From contig NZ_JAIVFX010000012.1 in assembly GCF_020829625.1 (NCBI RefSeq), forward strand, positions 163,201 to 227,200: a stretch of 64,000 bases of DNA. The letters run 5' to 3'. The translations under genes and the position numbers were made by a program. Each line of letters begins with the position of its first letter. The first letter of the stretch is position 1. Shown in pieces: positions 8,575 through 17,279 of this stretch. This DNA is from Nostoc sp. XA010. Its GTDB lineage: Bacteria; Cyanobacteriota; Cyanobacteriia; Cyanobacteriales; Nostocaceae. The notes beneath the pieces are model-generated. The model made no database searches, was not told the DNA's origin, and saw nothing but the letters and a program-made list of their open reading frames with translations.

Positions 8575-8682
8575 AGGGACTTCCAGCAAATAAATTATCC
8601 AATTTACTCAGATAATATTTTTCTTTCTCTCCCTGCCCCCCTGCGTACACCGCGATAGGATTTGTTTTAGTTGGAAGTCCCT
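8575..8682. mobile_element. 108-bp MITE-like element with 11-bp inverted ends
   Basis: AGGGACTTCCA at 8575-8585 is exactly inverted at 8672-8682, bounding 108 bp with no coding capacity. Size and structure suit a non-autonomous insertion element or its remnant. No clear target duplication is seen. Confidence 0.4.
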
Positions 8683-8787
8683 AACCTATGGTGGTTGTTG
8701 GAATTGGTGCAAAATATTAGATTTTTCCGGTTTAGCCAAAATATAAGTGAATAATTACTTTACATTGAATATGTATAGCTAAAACTC

Positions 8788-9111
8788 ATGGAAATACCCC
8801 AACGCGTATCAGTCCGCTACAAAGACGCGTCCTTCAACAGTAATGAAATCCGTTTGAAAACTTTTCGGCTTGGTTTACAAATATGGGAAGAACAAACTAA
8901 ACCTAGAAAAACAGAGCTTTATCAGTTTATATCGTCGTGCTTGAAACAAGTTGACCGCCAAGATCGTTTTATGTTTTCTCTGCTGTTCATAGAATTAACA
9001 GACCTCATACGCAATTCTTCGCTGGAAAGGGGGACAAAAGAGGTTTTGATTAAAACAGCTTTTAGGGAGTTTGCTTGTGCAATAACAGACTTTGAAGACG
9101 TTGGCAAATAA
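8788..9111 (+). CDS. Hypothetical protein, 107 aa
   Basis: Not recognised. Soluble, helical and charged, with FMFSLLFIELTDLIRNSS as a hydrophobic core helix and FREFACAITDFEDVGK at the end. ATG start at 8788 without an evident SD. It lies just upstream of the CRISPR leader on the same strand but resembles no Cas protein I know. Confidence 0.5.
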   Translation: MEIPQRVSVRYKDASFNSNEIRLKTFRLGLQIWEEQTKPRKTELYQFISSCLKQVDRQDRFMFSLLFIELTDLIRNSSLERGTKEVLIKTAFREFACAITDFEDVGK

Positions 9112-9236
9112 GGTTGGTTATGAGAGTGCTGGTATTGCGTAAGTGTAGCCTAACCCAGGCATCACCCTGAAGTCAGTTAACCTATAGGATATTTATAAGT
9201 AAGCAGCTTTCCCATCAGATTAGTTTTTTCGCTGAA

Positions 9237-9463
9237 TGCGCGGATGGGTAGGTGTTCGGGAAGGAGTGATGCAAAAAATGGCTGAATTGTCCTATATGCA
9301 AGAACTTGAGAGCGTAAGCATTTCTAAACCATCCGCGCACCTTATGGGGACTAGTTTTCAGCCATTTGCCTCTAGCCAAATTACAACTCCTCGTGTTATG
9401 ATTTTTGCATTCGCGCAACCGAACCTTGAAAATCAAATAGAGCAAGATTTTCAGAAGCCAGCA
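9237..9463 (+). promoter_or_regulatory. Probable CRISPR leader
   Basis: The region left of the first repeat has no convincing gene and sits on the side opposite the degenerate terminal repeat, so it should be the leader. It contains an exact 11-bp inverted repeat, TGCGCGGATGG at 9237-9247 and CCATCCGCGCA at 9329-9339, and ends in an AT-rich stretch with GAACCTTGAAAATC. Promoter position is not determined. Confidence 0.5.
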
Positions 9464-10142
9464 TTGCAATTACCTAAAATCCCTATTAGGGATTGAAACC
9501 AGAGGCGGCACGGCTGGCAACTACTGCAAAGAGATTGCAATTACCTAAAATCCCTATTAGGGATTGAAACATGCTGCTACCTCATCTGCATCTAAATCTG
9601 CTTCATTGCAATTACCTAAAATCCCTATTAGGGATTGAAACTATCATGTTCTGATGATTAGCCTGGTGAAAGTATGCTTGCAATTACCTAAAATCCCTAT
9701 TAGGGATTGAAACGCATGGCTAAAAGAGATTATTGGAAATCGGAAAGATTGCAATTACCTAAAATCCCTATTAGGGATTGAAACTTAAATCATGGCTTGC
9801 AGCGTCCATCAAATCTTTATTGCAATTACCTAAAATCCCTATTAGGGATTGAAACAAAAGCTTACGAGATAAGCACTGGCGCGTGCTGCACCTTTGCAAT
9901 TACCTAAAATCCCTATTAGGGATTGAAACGAGGACGTATCCCAACTTCCTTGTTATTCTTAGATATTGCAATTACCTAAAATCCCTATTAGGGATTGAAA
10001 CATGTAGATTTCCTTAAGGGTGAAATAATAATCATTGCAATTACCTAAAATCCCTATTAGGGATTGAAACATCTAGACGATAACGGGGCATTGGCTAATC
10101 TTAAAATTGCAATTACCTAAAATCCCTATTAGGGATTAAAAG
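9464..10142 (+). CRISPR. CRISPR array, 10 repeats and 9 spacers, no cas genes in the window
   Basis: The 36-bp repeat (start TTGCAATTACC, end GGGATTGAAAC, internal dyad AATCCCTATTAGGGATT) occurs at 9464, 9535, 9606, 9678, 9749, 9820, 9894, 9966, 10035 and 10107. Spacers are 35, 35, 36, 35, 35, 38, 36, 33 and 36 bp and all differ. The first nine repeats are identical; the last is degenerate after GGGATT, so the array reads left to right and its oldest end is at 10142. ATTGAAAC is the usual 8-base crRNA handle of type I-D/III systems. Processing would need Cas proteins encoded elsewhere. Confidence 0.98.
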
Positions 10143-10161
10143 GCGATCGCATCCTATCAAC

Positions 10162-10193
10162 AAAAAAAAGTCCCCACACTTAAGGCAGGGACT
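10162..10193 (-). terminator. Rho-independent terminator for the 87-aa gene
   Basis: Read on the minus strand: AGTCCC, a loop, GGGGACT, then a run of eight T residues. It begins about 38 bases beyond the stop codon of the gene at 10231. Confidence 0.75.
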
Positions 10194-10230
10194 ACAGGCT
10201 GATTCTAAGTACTTATTAATACAAGATCAA

Positions 10231-10494
10231 CTAAGATACTTTCGGTTGTTGCCATAGGATGAGTTTCAATTCAGAGCAGTAGCAACCCCCACCACTAATT
10301 TCTCCTTCGTAGTCAGCTAGCCAATCATAAATTAGTGTAGCTTTTGCTAATGCCACTTTTTCTGATCGATAAAGCCGAGGAGTAGGGCAGTAGGCTTGGC
10401 CATTGATGTGTATAGCTGCAATTTGCCAATAATCGCTCTCTGGTACAATTTCTAAAAACCCGTTACTGTAAGGCTGGATTATTCCTATGTTCAT
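10231..10494 (-). CDS. Hypothetical protein, 87 aa
   Basis: Not recognised. Soluble protein with an N-terminal IQPYSNGFLEIVPESDYWQI stretch and a C-terminal ISGGGCYCSELKLIL with a C-x-C pair. A good terminator follows. About 70 bases upstream on the same strand is a decayed second copy of its C-terminal part, which supports the gene being real and once duplicated. Confidence 0.6.
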   Translation of the reverse strand: MNIGIIQPYSNGFLEIVPESDYWQIAAIHINGQAYCPTPRLYRSEKVALAKATLIYDWLADYEGEISGGGCYCSELKLILWQQPKVS

Positions 10495-10549
10495 CTACAA
10501 CCATCAAACTTTAAAATGAAGACCATAACAAAGTCGATACCAGCCAATT

Positions 10550-10660
10550 CTTCAGAGTCAAAGCTGGAATCACCAGGGAATGCAGTAGCAACCCCTGCTA
10601 ATGATTGTGGGTTCGTAGTCAATGAAAATCTGAATGATTAGTCACTTTTTGGCTTGATTG
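10550..10660 (-). pseudogene. Decayed partial copy of the neighbouring 87-aa gene
   Basis: On the minus strand GACTACGAA and GGGGTTGCTACTGC recur in the same order and spacing as in the intact gene; the peptide DYEPTIISRGCYC matches DYEGEISGGGCYC. Stop codons and length changes disrupt the rest. The match is short, so moderate confidence. Confidence 0.45.
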
Positions 10661-10969
10661 CCTTATTGTCAGCAAGAATGGCAAGAGAAATAGGGACAAA
10701 CGGGGCTAAATTACCGAAAAATTGGGTCTAAAGCTTCACTCTAAAGAATTTAGAGTAATCCAAATTGCTATTGCAGCGATCGCAATCTCCAACTCCTGCT
10801 TTTACACTGATGCGATCGCAAAAATGGGGAAACCACAGTCCGGCGTATAGCTGACGACACCAAACGAAGGATTTTGAAACCTAAACTTTTAAACTTTCAG
10901 TTACCCTTAATGCACTCAAGTATGGTTACACTACCGACATAGTAATCACTGTTGGTGGAATACCGAGCG
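10661..10969. other. Intergenic spacer, nothing distinctive
   Basis: About 300 bp with two HIP1-like GCGATCGC sites and no gene, hairpin or clear promoter seen. Confidence 0.4.
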
Positions 10970-12295
10970 ATGTATAAAAATGCTAAAAGATTGACTGCTA
11001 TTTTTCTGTTGGTTTTTCTGTTGATTGTTACTATCAACTTTGCAGTAATTGCTCAAGATAGTTCAGATGCCCCTCCTGTAAATTTTGCGCCTCAGTTATG
11101 TTCAGTGCCTCCTGAACTGAAAACTCAACAAGTTATTGCCGACAATCGTAGTAACGAAGTTAAAATGGGCGATCGCATTAGAATAAAAGTTGAAGGATTA
11201 TCAGCAGCGACCAGAAAAGCAACGGCTAATGCCACCAATTTATTTGATCCTAGACAATTAGTGTTGTACCTGGATGGCTATGAACTAGAGGATGTCCACG
11301 GAGAGCCGGTCATCGTTAAGGTTGTGGGTAAAGATCAAAAGACAGTTCTTCAAGATGATTGGTTAGCCTTTCGACTTGAACGCACCGATTCGTCTCAAGC
11401 TGCATGGAATGGGCTTCTTGGTAGACCAAGCAGATACAGTATTAACACGATAGCGGGAGTAGGCTGTCCCAAAAAGCTGGCAATTCCAGTGAGCGATGGT
11501 TTCCCACCTCCTCAATTAACAATAGTTCTGTTTTCGTGGCGATTTTGGCTGTGTCTGTTTCTACTTGTCGCTGTTGTATTAATGTTCATTAGGTATTGCC
11601 GAAACACTCTTCGTAGCTCTGGAATAGAAGGGGTTTACTGTCAAAAAGAGGTGATTGGTGGACAGGAACTGTTGATCACTGAAAAGGCTGCTCTTAAAAA
11701 TGAATATCGTCAAAGCCGAATTGGTCAAATTTTTCTTGGCAGAAAAAAATTGAACAGAAACCCGTTCAGTCTATCGATTTCTCAACTTGCTTTTTGGACA
11801 TTTCTAATTTTTGGTGCTTACCTGATTATCTACGGCATAACAGGAGATTATACCAATATTTTGACACAACAATCACTAATATTATTGGGAATCAATTCTG
11901 TAACTGCATTTGGTACTTCGTTAATTGATGGGCAGGGGAATGAGAAGAAGAGAAAAGGTAGTCAACGCGTTTCTGAAGGTTTTTTCTACGATATATTATC
12001 GGATATTAATGGAGTCAACTTCCATCGATTCCAAACATTTATTTGGACAGTTGTGGTTGGACTATTCTTTGTTTGGGAAGTCCTTAAAAATCTAGCAATG
12101 CCGGAATTTGATGACACACTTCTTACACTACAAGGAATCAGTGCCGCAACATATCTTGGGCTTAGAGGGCAAGAGCAGCATGGTATGATAAGAGAGCCAG
12201 AATCTATATCCATAGAAGATAATTTATCTGAACAACCGCTTTCACCAGAACAAGCCAATCCACCACAGAGCGATTCATCGATTCCTGCTCCCTAA
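10970..12295 (+). CDS. Predicted multi-pass membrane protein with an extracytoplasmic N-terminal domain
   Basis: 441 residues from ATG 10970, chosen because it begins a typical signal peptide (MYKNAKRLTAIFLLVFLLIV, cleavable after VIAQ). Upstream TTG and GTG codons in frame are less likely. Residues about 30-180 form a soluble beta-rich domain (VKMGDRIRIKVEGL, LVLYLDGYEL) that looks like an outward-facing ligand or carbohydrate-binding fold. Four hydrophobic segments follow, near 190-208, 275-296, 302-325 and 350-372. The C-terminus is acidic and proline rich. No family recognised and no partner gene adjacent. Confidence 0.7.
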   Translation: MYKNAKRLTAIFLLVFLLIVTINFAVIAQDSSDAPPVNFAPQLCSVPPELKTQQVIADNRSNEVKMGDRIRIKVEGLSAATRKATANATNLFDPRQLVLYLDGYELEDVHGEPVIVKVVGKDQKTVLQDDWLAFRLERTDSSQAAWNGLLGRPSRYSINTIAGVGCPKKLAIPVSDGFPPPQLTIVLFSWRFWLCLFLLVAVVLMFIRYCRNTLRSSGIEGVYCQKEVIGGQELLITEKAALKNEYRQSRIGQIFLGRKKLNRNPFSLSISQLAFWTFLIFGAYLIIYGITGDYTNILTQQSLILLGINSVTAFGTSLIDGQGNEKKRKGSQRVSEGFFYDILSDINGVNFHRFQTFIWTVVVGLFFVWEVLKNLAMPEFDDTLLTLQGISAATYLGLRGQEQHGMIREPESISIEDNLSEQPLSPEQANPPQSDSSIPAP

Positions 12296-12471
12296 ATTCT
12301 AGACGTTGAATCTTTGGCTGCGTACCCGCTCAATCGAGGCGATCGCACTCGCACTATCTTGTTATCCCTTTCTTTATGAAGCTGCGCCAAATCTCTTAAT
12401 TTCTTATTTCTTGGCGGTAGCCTGCGGCAAGCTGTTTTGCGTCTACGTTCTTTATTTCTTGCACTATCGGC

Positions 12472-12494
12472 GCATCTTCATACAGAATTGGTAT
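12472..12494 (+). repeat. Right-end fragment of the 102-bp MITE
   Basis: GCATCTTCATACAGAATTGGTAT matches the last 23 bases of the elements at 19311-19412 and 47166-47267 with one difference. The left part is absent. The surrounding gap (12296-12552) holds no convincing gene. Confidence 0.6.
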
Positions 12495-12552
12495 TTAACA
12501 AAGGCAATAATTTCATACATCAGGATCAACTAGATTTGCAATCATACTTTGT

Positions 12553-14274
12553 ATGTTAGTTCTGCACGTACTCTCAGATTTTATCGACTGCGATTTTGCG
12601 ATAAGTGGCTCATCTCCTAGTTATTGGTACGAGGGGCGTTGTCTCCAAAGTGGCGTAGGGGTAGCCCATCGTAGACATCGCCTGAAATTACCCCGCACCT
12701 CAATATCTGAAGCGATCGCTCACGGACTCATGCAACAACTTGCCAAAAATGACTGTTATTTTCGTGAAGGCAAGATGTATGGAATACTATTAGTTGAACT
12801 GCCTCATGGCGAACAAAGGGTACTCAAAGCCTTCTCGGGTCTTTTGAATGGTTGCAGTGTAGTTGAAGGATGGGTTCCACCAATTCCAGGACGAGACGAA
12901 GTTGCTTTGGAAGAAACCCGCACTTTGGCACAGTTGGACGCGATTAAGCACGAACTCTTTACCTTAAAGCAACTAACCGAACGCCAGCAGTATGAAACTC
13001 TGTCTGATGAATTTGAGCAACAATTGCAAGCAATGAGCGATCGCCATCGCTATAGCAAACATCAACGACAACAGAAACGTCAGCAAATCTGCAATACGCT
13101 TACAGAAGAAGCACTCACGATTGCCCTTGAACAACTCGACGAAGAGAGTCGTCAGCAAGGAATTGAGCGACGACAACTTAAACGCCAACAAAATGAATTA
13201 TTACAGCCTCTTCAACAGTTAATTGCAGCAACCGATACGCGAATTAGCGAACTGAAACAACAGCGTAAAGCACTGTCGCGTCAACTCCAAGCTCAGATGC
13301 AGGCTAGCTACAGCCTGACTAACTTTTCTGGGCGATCGGTATCATTACAGCAATTGATGCCAGGAGGTTCGCCCACTGGCACAGGAGACTGTTGTGCCCC
13401 GAAGCTGCTCCATTATGCGGCAACACATAATCTCAAACCCCTGGCAATGGCAGAATTTTGGTGGGGTGCATCTTCAGTAAATCAAGATAAAATCCAGGGA
13501 AAATTTTATGGAGCATGTGCCGAGCGATGCCAGCCATTAATGGGATTTTTGCTCTCAGGCTTGAAACCTAAACCCCCAGCCCTCTCCCCTAGCAGGGGAG
13601 TAAGAAGCCCCTCCCCTCATAGGGGAGGGGTTGGGGGAGAGGTCACTTTACCCATTATTTATGAAGACGAATGGCTGATTGTTGTAAATAAACCTACTGG
13701 ATTACTTTCGGTACCTGGGCGTTATCGCGATCGCCAAGATAGTGTCTTGAGTCGCTTACGTCATCTATTACCGGATGGGATGGCACTTGCATCTGTGCAT
13801 CGCCTAGATCAGGAAACATCGGGGATTTTGTTGTTAGCACGCGATCGTCAAACCCATCGGCAAATTAACCAACAGTTTCAGCAACGCCAGGTTCACAAGG
13901 TTTATGAAGCGATACTTTCCGGTGTTGTGACAGTTGACCAAGGTAAAATTGACCTGCCACTCTGGGGAGATCCTGAAAATCGTCCTTATCAAAAAGTCGA
14001 TTGGCAGGACGGTAAACCCAGCTTGACACACTTCCAGGTAATTGCGAGAGAACAAGATTACACCCGTGTAGAATTTACGCCGCTCACAGGGCGCACTCAT
14101 CAATTAAGGGTTCATGCGGCTGATGCGCGAGGACTTGGGGTAACTATTTTAGGCGATCGCCTTTATGGATGCTGTGCAGTTACCAGTCGCTTACATCTGC
14201 ACGCCAGGGAACTTCGTTTCCAGCATCCGCAGTTAGAAAAAACCCTTCATTTACAAGCAATTACACCCTTTTGA
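12553..14274 (+). CDS. RluA-family pseudouridine synthase with long N-terminal extension and two in-frame repeat insertions
   Basis: 573 residues. The C-terminal third (from about 363, PIIYEDEWLIVVNKPTGLLS) is a RluA catalytic domain; HRLDQETSGILLLAR holds the catalytic Asp, and GRTHQLRVHAA closes the active site. It should isomerise uridine in rRNA or tRNA. Residues 45-330 are a cyanobacterial extension with a long charged coiled coil (130-260) and a segment with GDCCAPKLLHYAATHNLKPL. Two stretches are foreign: residues 34-43 encode a 29-bp dispersed repeat, and about 337-364 encode a GC-rich palindrome (13570-13642). Both keep the frame. A broken copy of its catalytic end lies at 16462-16728. 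Confidence 0.88.
   Translation: MLVLHVLSDFIDCDFAISGSSPSYWYEGRCLQSGVGVAHRRHRLKLPRTSISEAIAHGLMQQLAKNDCYFREGKMYGILLVELPHGEQRVLKAFSGLLNGCSVVEGWVPPIPGRDEVALEETRTLAQLDAIKHELFTLKQLTERQQYETLSDEFEQQLQAMSDRHRYSKHQRQQKRQQICNTLTEEALTIALEQLDEESRQQGIERRQLKRQQNELLQPLQQLIAATDTRISELKQQRKALSRQLQAQMQASYSLTNFSGRSVSLQQLMPGGSPTGTGDCCAPKLLHYAATHNLKPLAMAEFWWGASSVNQDKIQGKFYGACAERCQPLMGFLLSGLKPKPPALSPSRGVRSPSPHRGGVGGEVTLPIIYEDEWLIVVNKPTGLLSVPGRYRDRQDSVLSRLRHLLPDGMALASVHRLDQETSGILLLARDRQTHRQINQQFQQRQVHKVYEAILSGVVTVDQGKIDLPLWGDPENRPYQKVDWQDGKPSLTHFQVIAREQDYTRVEFTPLTGRTHQLRVHAADARGLGVTILGDRLYGCCAVTSRLHLHARELRFQHPQLEKTLHLQAITPF
12653..12681 (-). repeat. 29-bp dispersed repeat, copy 2, inside the pseudouridine synthase gene
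   Basis: Inverted relative to copy 1 and one base different from copy 4. In frame it adds residues VGVAHRRHR near the N-terminus, apparently tolerated. Confidence 0.7.
13570..13642. repeat. GC-rich palindromic repeat inside the pseudouridine synthase gene
   Basis: Nested inverted repeats (CCCCTCCCC with GGGGAGGGG around TCATA; outer CCTCTCCCC and GGGGAGAGG arms). It encodes a Pro/Ser/Arg/Gly linker between the extension and the catalytic domain. Confidence 0.7.
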
Positions 14275-14440
14275 CGCTCAACGAAGAAGACTTGGGGACA
14301 AAGAGAAAGACTTGTTGCAAAGACTCATATTATTTCACGAAATAATTGATACAAATCCCTTTTTTTGCCTCCCCTGCTTCCCCTGCTTCCCCTGCCCTCT
14401 GCCCTCTGCTTTCTCTCTAAACATCCCTTAGCGTTAATGC

Positions 14441-15940
14441 CTATAAAGGTGGAGCTGGAAGTGGCTTTGCTGCAACTGCCAAAGGTGAGCGTCCGCCCCG
14501 TCCCACTTCAAACTGATTCATCATATCGTGGTCTTCGTGAACTGAATTGTGGCAGTGTGACATATATTTACCTGTATTGGGGCCAAACTTACCAATTACT
14601 CGTATAGTTTCGTTTTCCCCAACATAAAAGACATCTTTCAACCCACGCTCGTAAGGAAAAGGTGGTCTCCCATTACGGTCAAGCATTAGGCAATCAATTA
14701 GGTGAAGGTGGATAGGATGAAACGCACGACCTGATGGGTTAGACAATTTCCAGATTTCAACATCGCCTAATCTAGGATTAGCATCAATTCGGGTGTTATT
14801 CCAGGCTTTGCCATTGATCACCCACAGATTATTAGAGCGCTCATACTTAAATTCTCTGGTTCGCACTGCTGAAGATTCTGGGATAGGCTGGATTGTACGT
14901 AACCTAGAGGGAATAGAGCTATTATCTGGTTCACGCCGCACAACATCAAAGCGCATAATTTGATTCGTACCGTCGTAATTCGTGTTGTTAGGAAGTCCGA
15001 GATTTCGCAGCACTACCTGAGAGCCGACTGGGTATTTAGAAAAGTCAATAATAAATTCGTAACGTTCTGCTGCCGCCAACCGGAAATTTTTGACTTTAAC
15101 TGGTGCGCTCATTAATCCGGCATCAGTGCCAATCATAATAAAATCATCGCCGTTGCTCAGGGCAAGATTATAAGAGCGCGAAATCGAACCATTCAAGATC
15201 CGGAAACGGTACTTACAGGTATCTACCTCCATGCGCGGCCAAGGCGCACCATTGACTAAAATAACATCACCATATTGACTAATTTCACCTTGGGTATTGA
15301 AGACTAACCTGCCCTGATTAGTAAACTGCTTATCTTGGATAAATAGTGGTACGTCGTATTTACCTTTGGGTAAGGGTAGTCCAAGCTCAAAGTCATCTTG
15401 AACAATGTACATGCCTGCCAAACCCATATAAATATTACGCGCAGTATTATGAATGGCGTGGTCGTGATACCATAACGTAGCCGCGCGTTTGTTGGGATAG
15501 ACGTAATCTTTGTAGAAACCCGGTCGTGTCAAATCTTCAGCATAGCCATCGTACTGCGGTAACGATCCCATGCCATGTAAGTGAACTGATGTTGGTGTAT
15601 CGACACTATTATTGATAAAGCGAATTATTGATTGTCGCCCTTGACGTTGCTTAATTGTGGGACCAGGAGCAATACCGTTATACGCCCATATCTGCGTTGT
15701 TAGCCCAGGTAAAATATTAACCTGAGCTTTTTTCATCGTGATCTGGTAGTAATCTGTGGTCGCATTGCTCCGCACTGGTTTAAGTACTGGCGGTATGGGA
15801 AGTTTGATCCTGAAACGAGTAGGCTGAGGACTACCAGCAGTAGCTGCTTGTCCACGAGATACCAAGCCTATAGGAATCAGCAAAGAACCACCTGTAAGCG
15901 CTCCTAGCTTCAGAGCTTCTCGTCTAGTTATTTTTATCAT
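14441..15940 (-). CDS. Multicopper oxidase with Tat signal peptide
   Basis: 499 residues from ATG 15940. The N-terminus has a twin-arginine motif and hydrophobic stretch (ITRREALKLGALTGGSLLIP), so the folded enzyme is exported by Tat to the periplasm or thylakoid lumen. All four copper motifs are present: HLHG (120-123), WYHDHAIH (157-164), HPIHLH in the last third and HCHNSVHEDHDMM near the C-terminus, giving the T1 Cys-His and trinuclear ligands. It is of the bilirubin oxidase/CotA-like two-step type and could oxidise Mn, Fe, bilins or phenols; the sequence does not decide. The in-frame TTG at 15991 is a less likely start. Convergent with the pseudouridine synthase. Confidence 0.9.
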   Translation of the reverse strand: MIKITRREALKLGALTGGSLLIPIGLVSRGQAATAGSPQPTRFRIKLPIPPVLKPVRSNATTDYYQITMKKAQVNILPGLTTQIWAYNGIAPGPTIKQRQGRQSIIRFINNSVDTPTSVHLHGMGSLPQYDGYAEDLTRPGFYKDYVYPNKRAATLWYHDHAIHNTARNIYMGLAGMYIVQDDFELGLPLPKGKYDVPLFIQDKQFTNQGRLVFNTQGEISQYGDVILVNGAPWPRMEVDTCKYRFRILNGSISRSYNLALSNGDDFIMIGTDAGLMSAPVKVKNFRLAAAERYEFIIDFSKYPVGSQVVLRNLGLPNNTNYDGTNQIMRFDVVRREPDNSSIPSRLRTIQPIPESSAVRTREFKYERSNNLWVINGKAWNNTRIDANPRLGDVEIWKLSNPSGRAFHPIHLHLIDCLMLDRNGRPPFPYERGLKDVFYVGENETIRVIGKFGPNTGKYMSHCHNSVHEDHDMMNQFEVGRGGRSPLAVAAKPLPAPPL

Positions 15941-16461
15941 TTTAATTTCTTTATTGGTGTATTGCGAAATTGGCCTGAATGTTTCTAGCAATCAGTAGAT
16001 TTGAAAAAGTTTGAAATACTAAGATTTATGTACTGTACAAACACATCATTTTGTGTATTAAGGTAAATAGGTCGTCTCAGCTTTTTACAAATCATTTTTT
16101 ATCATTTGCATAGCATTCTTTATGTGAATATACATTTTTGTTTGTTTGTTAAATTTACAAATATATCCACAGAAAGTCAACCAGTTAGTAATTCAATTTA
16201 ATCCTACAAGCTTACAAATGAATTGATTTCTGCTTTACAGGTTATATTCGTACTTCTTTTTAAATTTAGAAAAGCCAACACCTTTTTTACTAAGTTTTTA
16301 AGTCAATGGAAAAGTTTTTGTCCGCTATGTCTAAAATATTAAGTAAGTTATGGAGAGCAAACTTATCTACAATACTAACCCATTCAATGTCTTTCTTTAG
16401 TACAGTTTCTTGCTAATTATAAACATTATATTTGATGTTTCTCTTCACTTATATATAACTA
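15941..16461. other. AT-rich intergenic region upstream of the multicopper oxidase
   Basis: About 520 bp, very AT rich, with no supported gene. It should hold the oxidase promoter on the minus strand, but no copper-box or clear -10/-35 pair was recognised. Confidence 0.35.
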
Positions 16462-16728
16462 TTACGTTATCTATTGCTGAATGGGATGGCGCTTGCATAT
16501 GTGCATCGCCTAGATCAAAAAACATCTGGGATTTTGTTGTTGGCACGCGATCGCCAAACCCATCGCCAAATTAACCAGTAGTTTCAGCAACGCCAGGTTC
16601 ACAAGGTTTATGAAGCGATACTTTCCGGTGTTGTGACAGTTGACCAAGGTAAAATTACTTCGCTTCGAGCATCCGTAGTTAGAAAAAACCCTGCATTTAC
16701 AATCAATTATGCGCTTTTGACGCTCAAC
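16462..16728 (+). pseudogene. Decayed partial copy of the pseudouridine synthase gene
   Basis: Closely matches the 3' part of the gene at 12553-14274 (from TTACGT..ATCTATT at about 13757). About 260 bp are deleted after GGTAAAATT, then the copy resumes at the CTTCG..AGCATCCG end and runs to TTTTGACGCTCAAC. A CAG codon has become TAG (within ACCAGTAGTTTCAGC), so it cannot be translated through. The source lies about 2.7 kb away on the same strand. Confidence 0.88.
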
Positions 16729-16859
16729 TCTCGCCTAGGAAGGAGGAAACCCACTGCTTTACTTTAATCTCCTCCCCTAAGAGTTAGCCTATTGCTTTTT
16801 AAATTTGTATGTGATAATTTCTGCTTGTAGTTAATTAAACGGTTATTCGACCAATTTAC

Positions 16860-17279
16860 CGTATTTAAAAACTGATATCACAGCTAAGAGACTTCCCAAA
16901 AAAATGTTCAAGGAAATCTCTAATGAGCGGTAAATATAAGAGTGTAGGAGTTTACCTCTAAACTCTCATTCTTATCTTTTTTTATTAAAAAACGAACCTC
17001 TCCAGGCACAAAGAAGCCAGTGCGCCCTTGTAATTCCTTGACTTGTACTCCTACGGGGAAGCAAGCTACGCTCTTAGCGTTAAGGTAGGGTAGCAACTGG
17101 CATGACACAGAGAGAAAGATTCTAAACTTGGTTTACTAAACATTGTTGACTTGACAACCACTAGTGATGATGATTTTGCCAAAATCCAAAAGACTGCTGA
17201 CTGGATGCTCAAGCAAAGGATTCTACCAAAAAGGTATAGATGTTGCTGCTACTATTTGTCCCACAATTCACAATTTTAT
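16860..17279 (+). other. Non-coding region upstream of the IscB relic, possible omega-RNA remnant
   Basis: IscB genes normally carry their guide RNA directly upstream on the same strand. These 420 bases have no convincing gene and contain short GC-rich inverted pieces (around 16968-16980 and 17045-17085). That is compatible with a decayed structured RNA, but no conserved omega-RNA core was identified. Confidence 0.2.

Noticed and set aside
9236..9496. 86-codon open frame running into the CRISPR array
   Set aside because: It reads into the first repeat, lacks a ribosome binding site, and covers the leader with its inverted repeat.
12306..12533. 75-codon open frame
   Set aside because: Starts in non-coding DNA, contains repeat pieces and the end of the 102-bp MITE, and has no start signal.
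16920..17108. 62-codon minus-strand frame upstream of the IscB relic
   Set aside because: Looks partly protein-like (VQVKELQGRTGFFVPGEVRF) but covers repeat-like GC pieces and has no start signal; could be a gene fragment, not supported enough to list.
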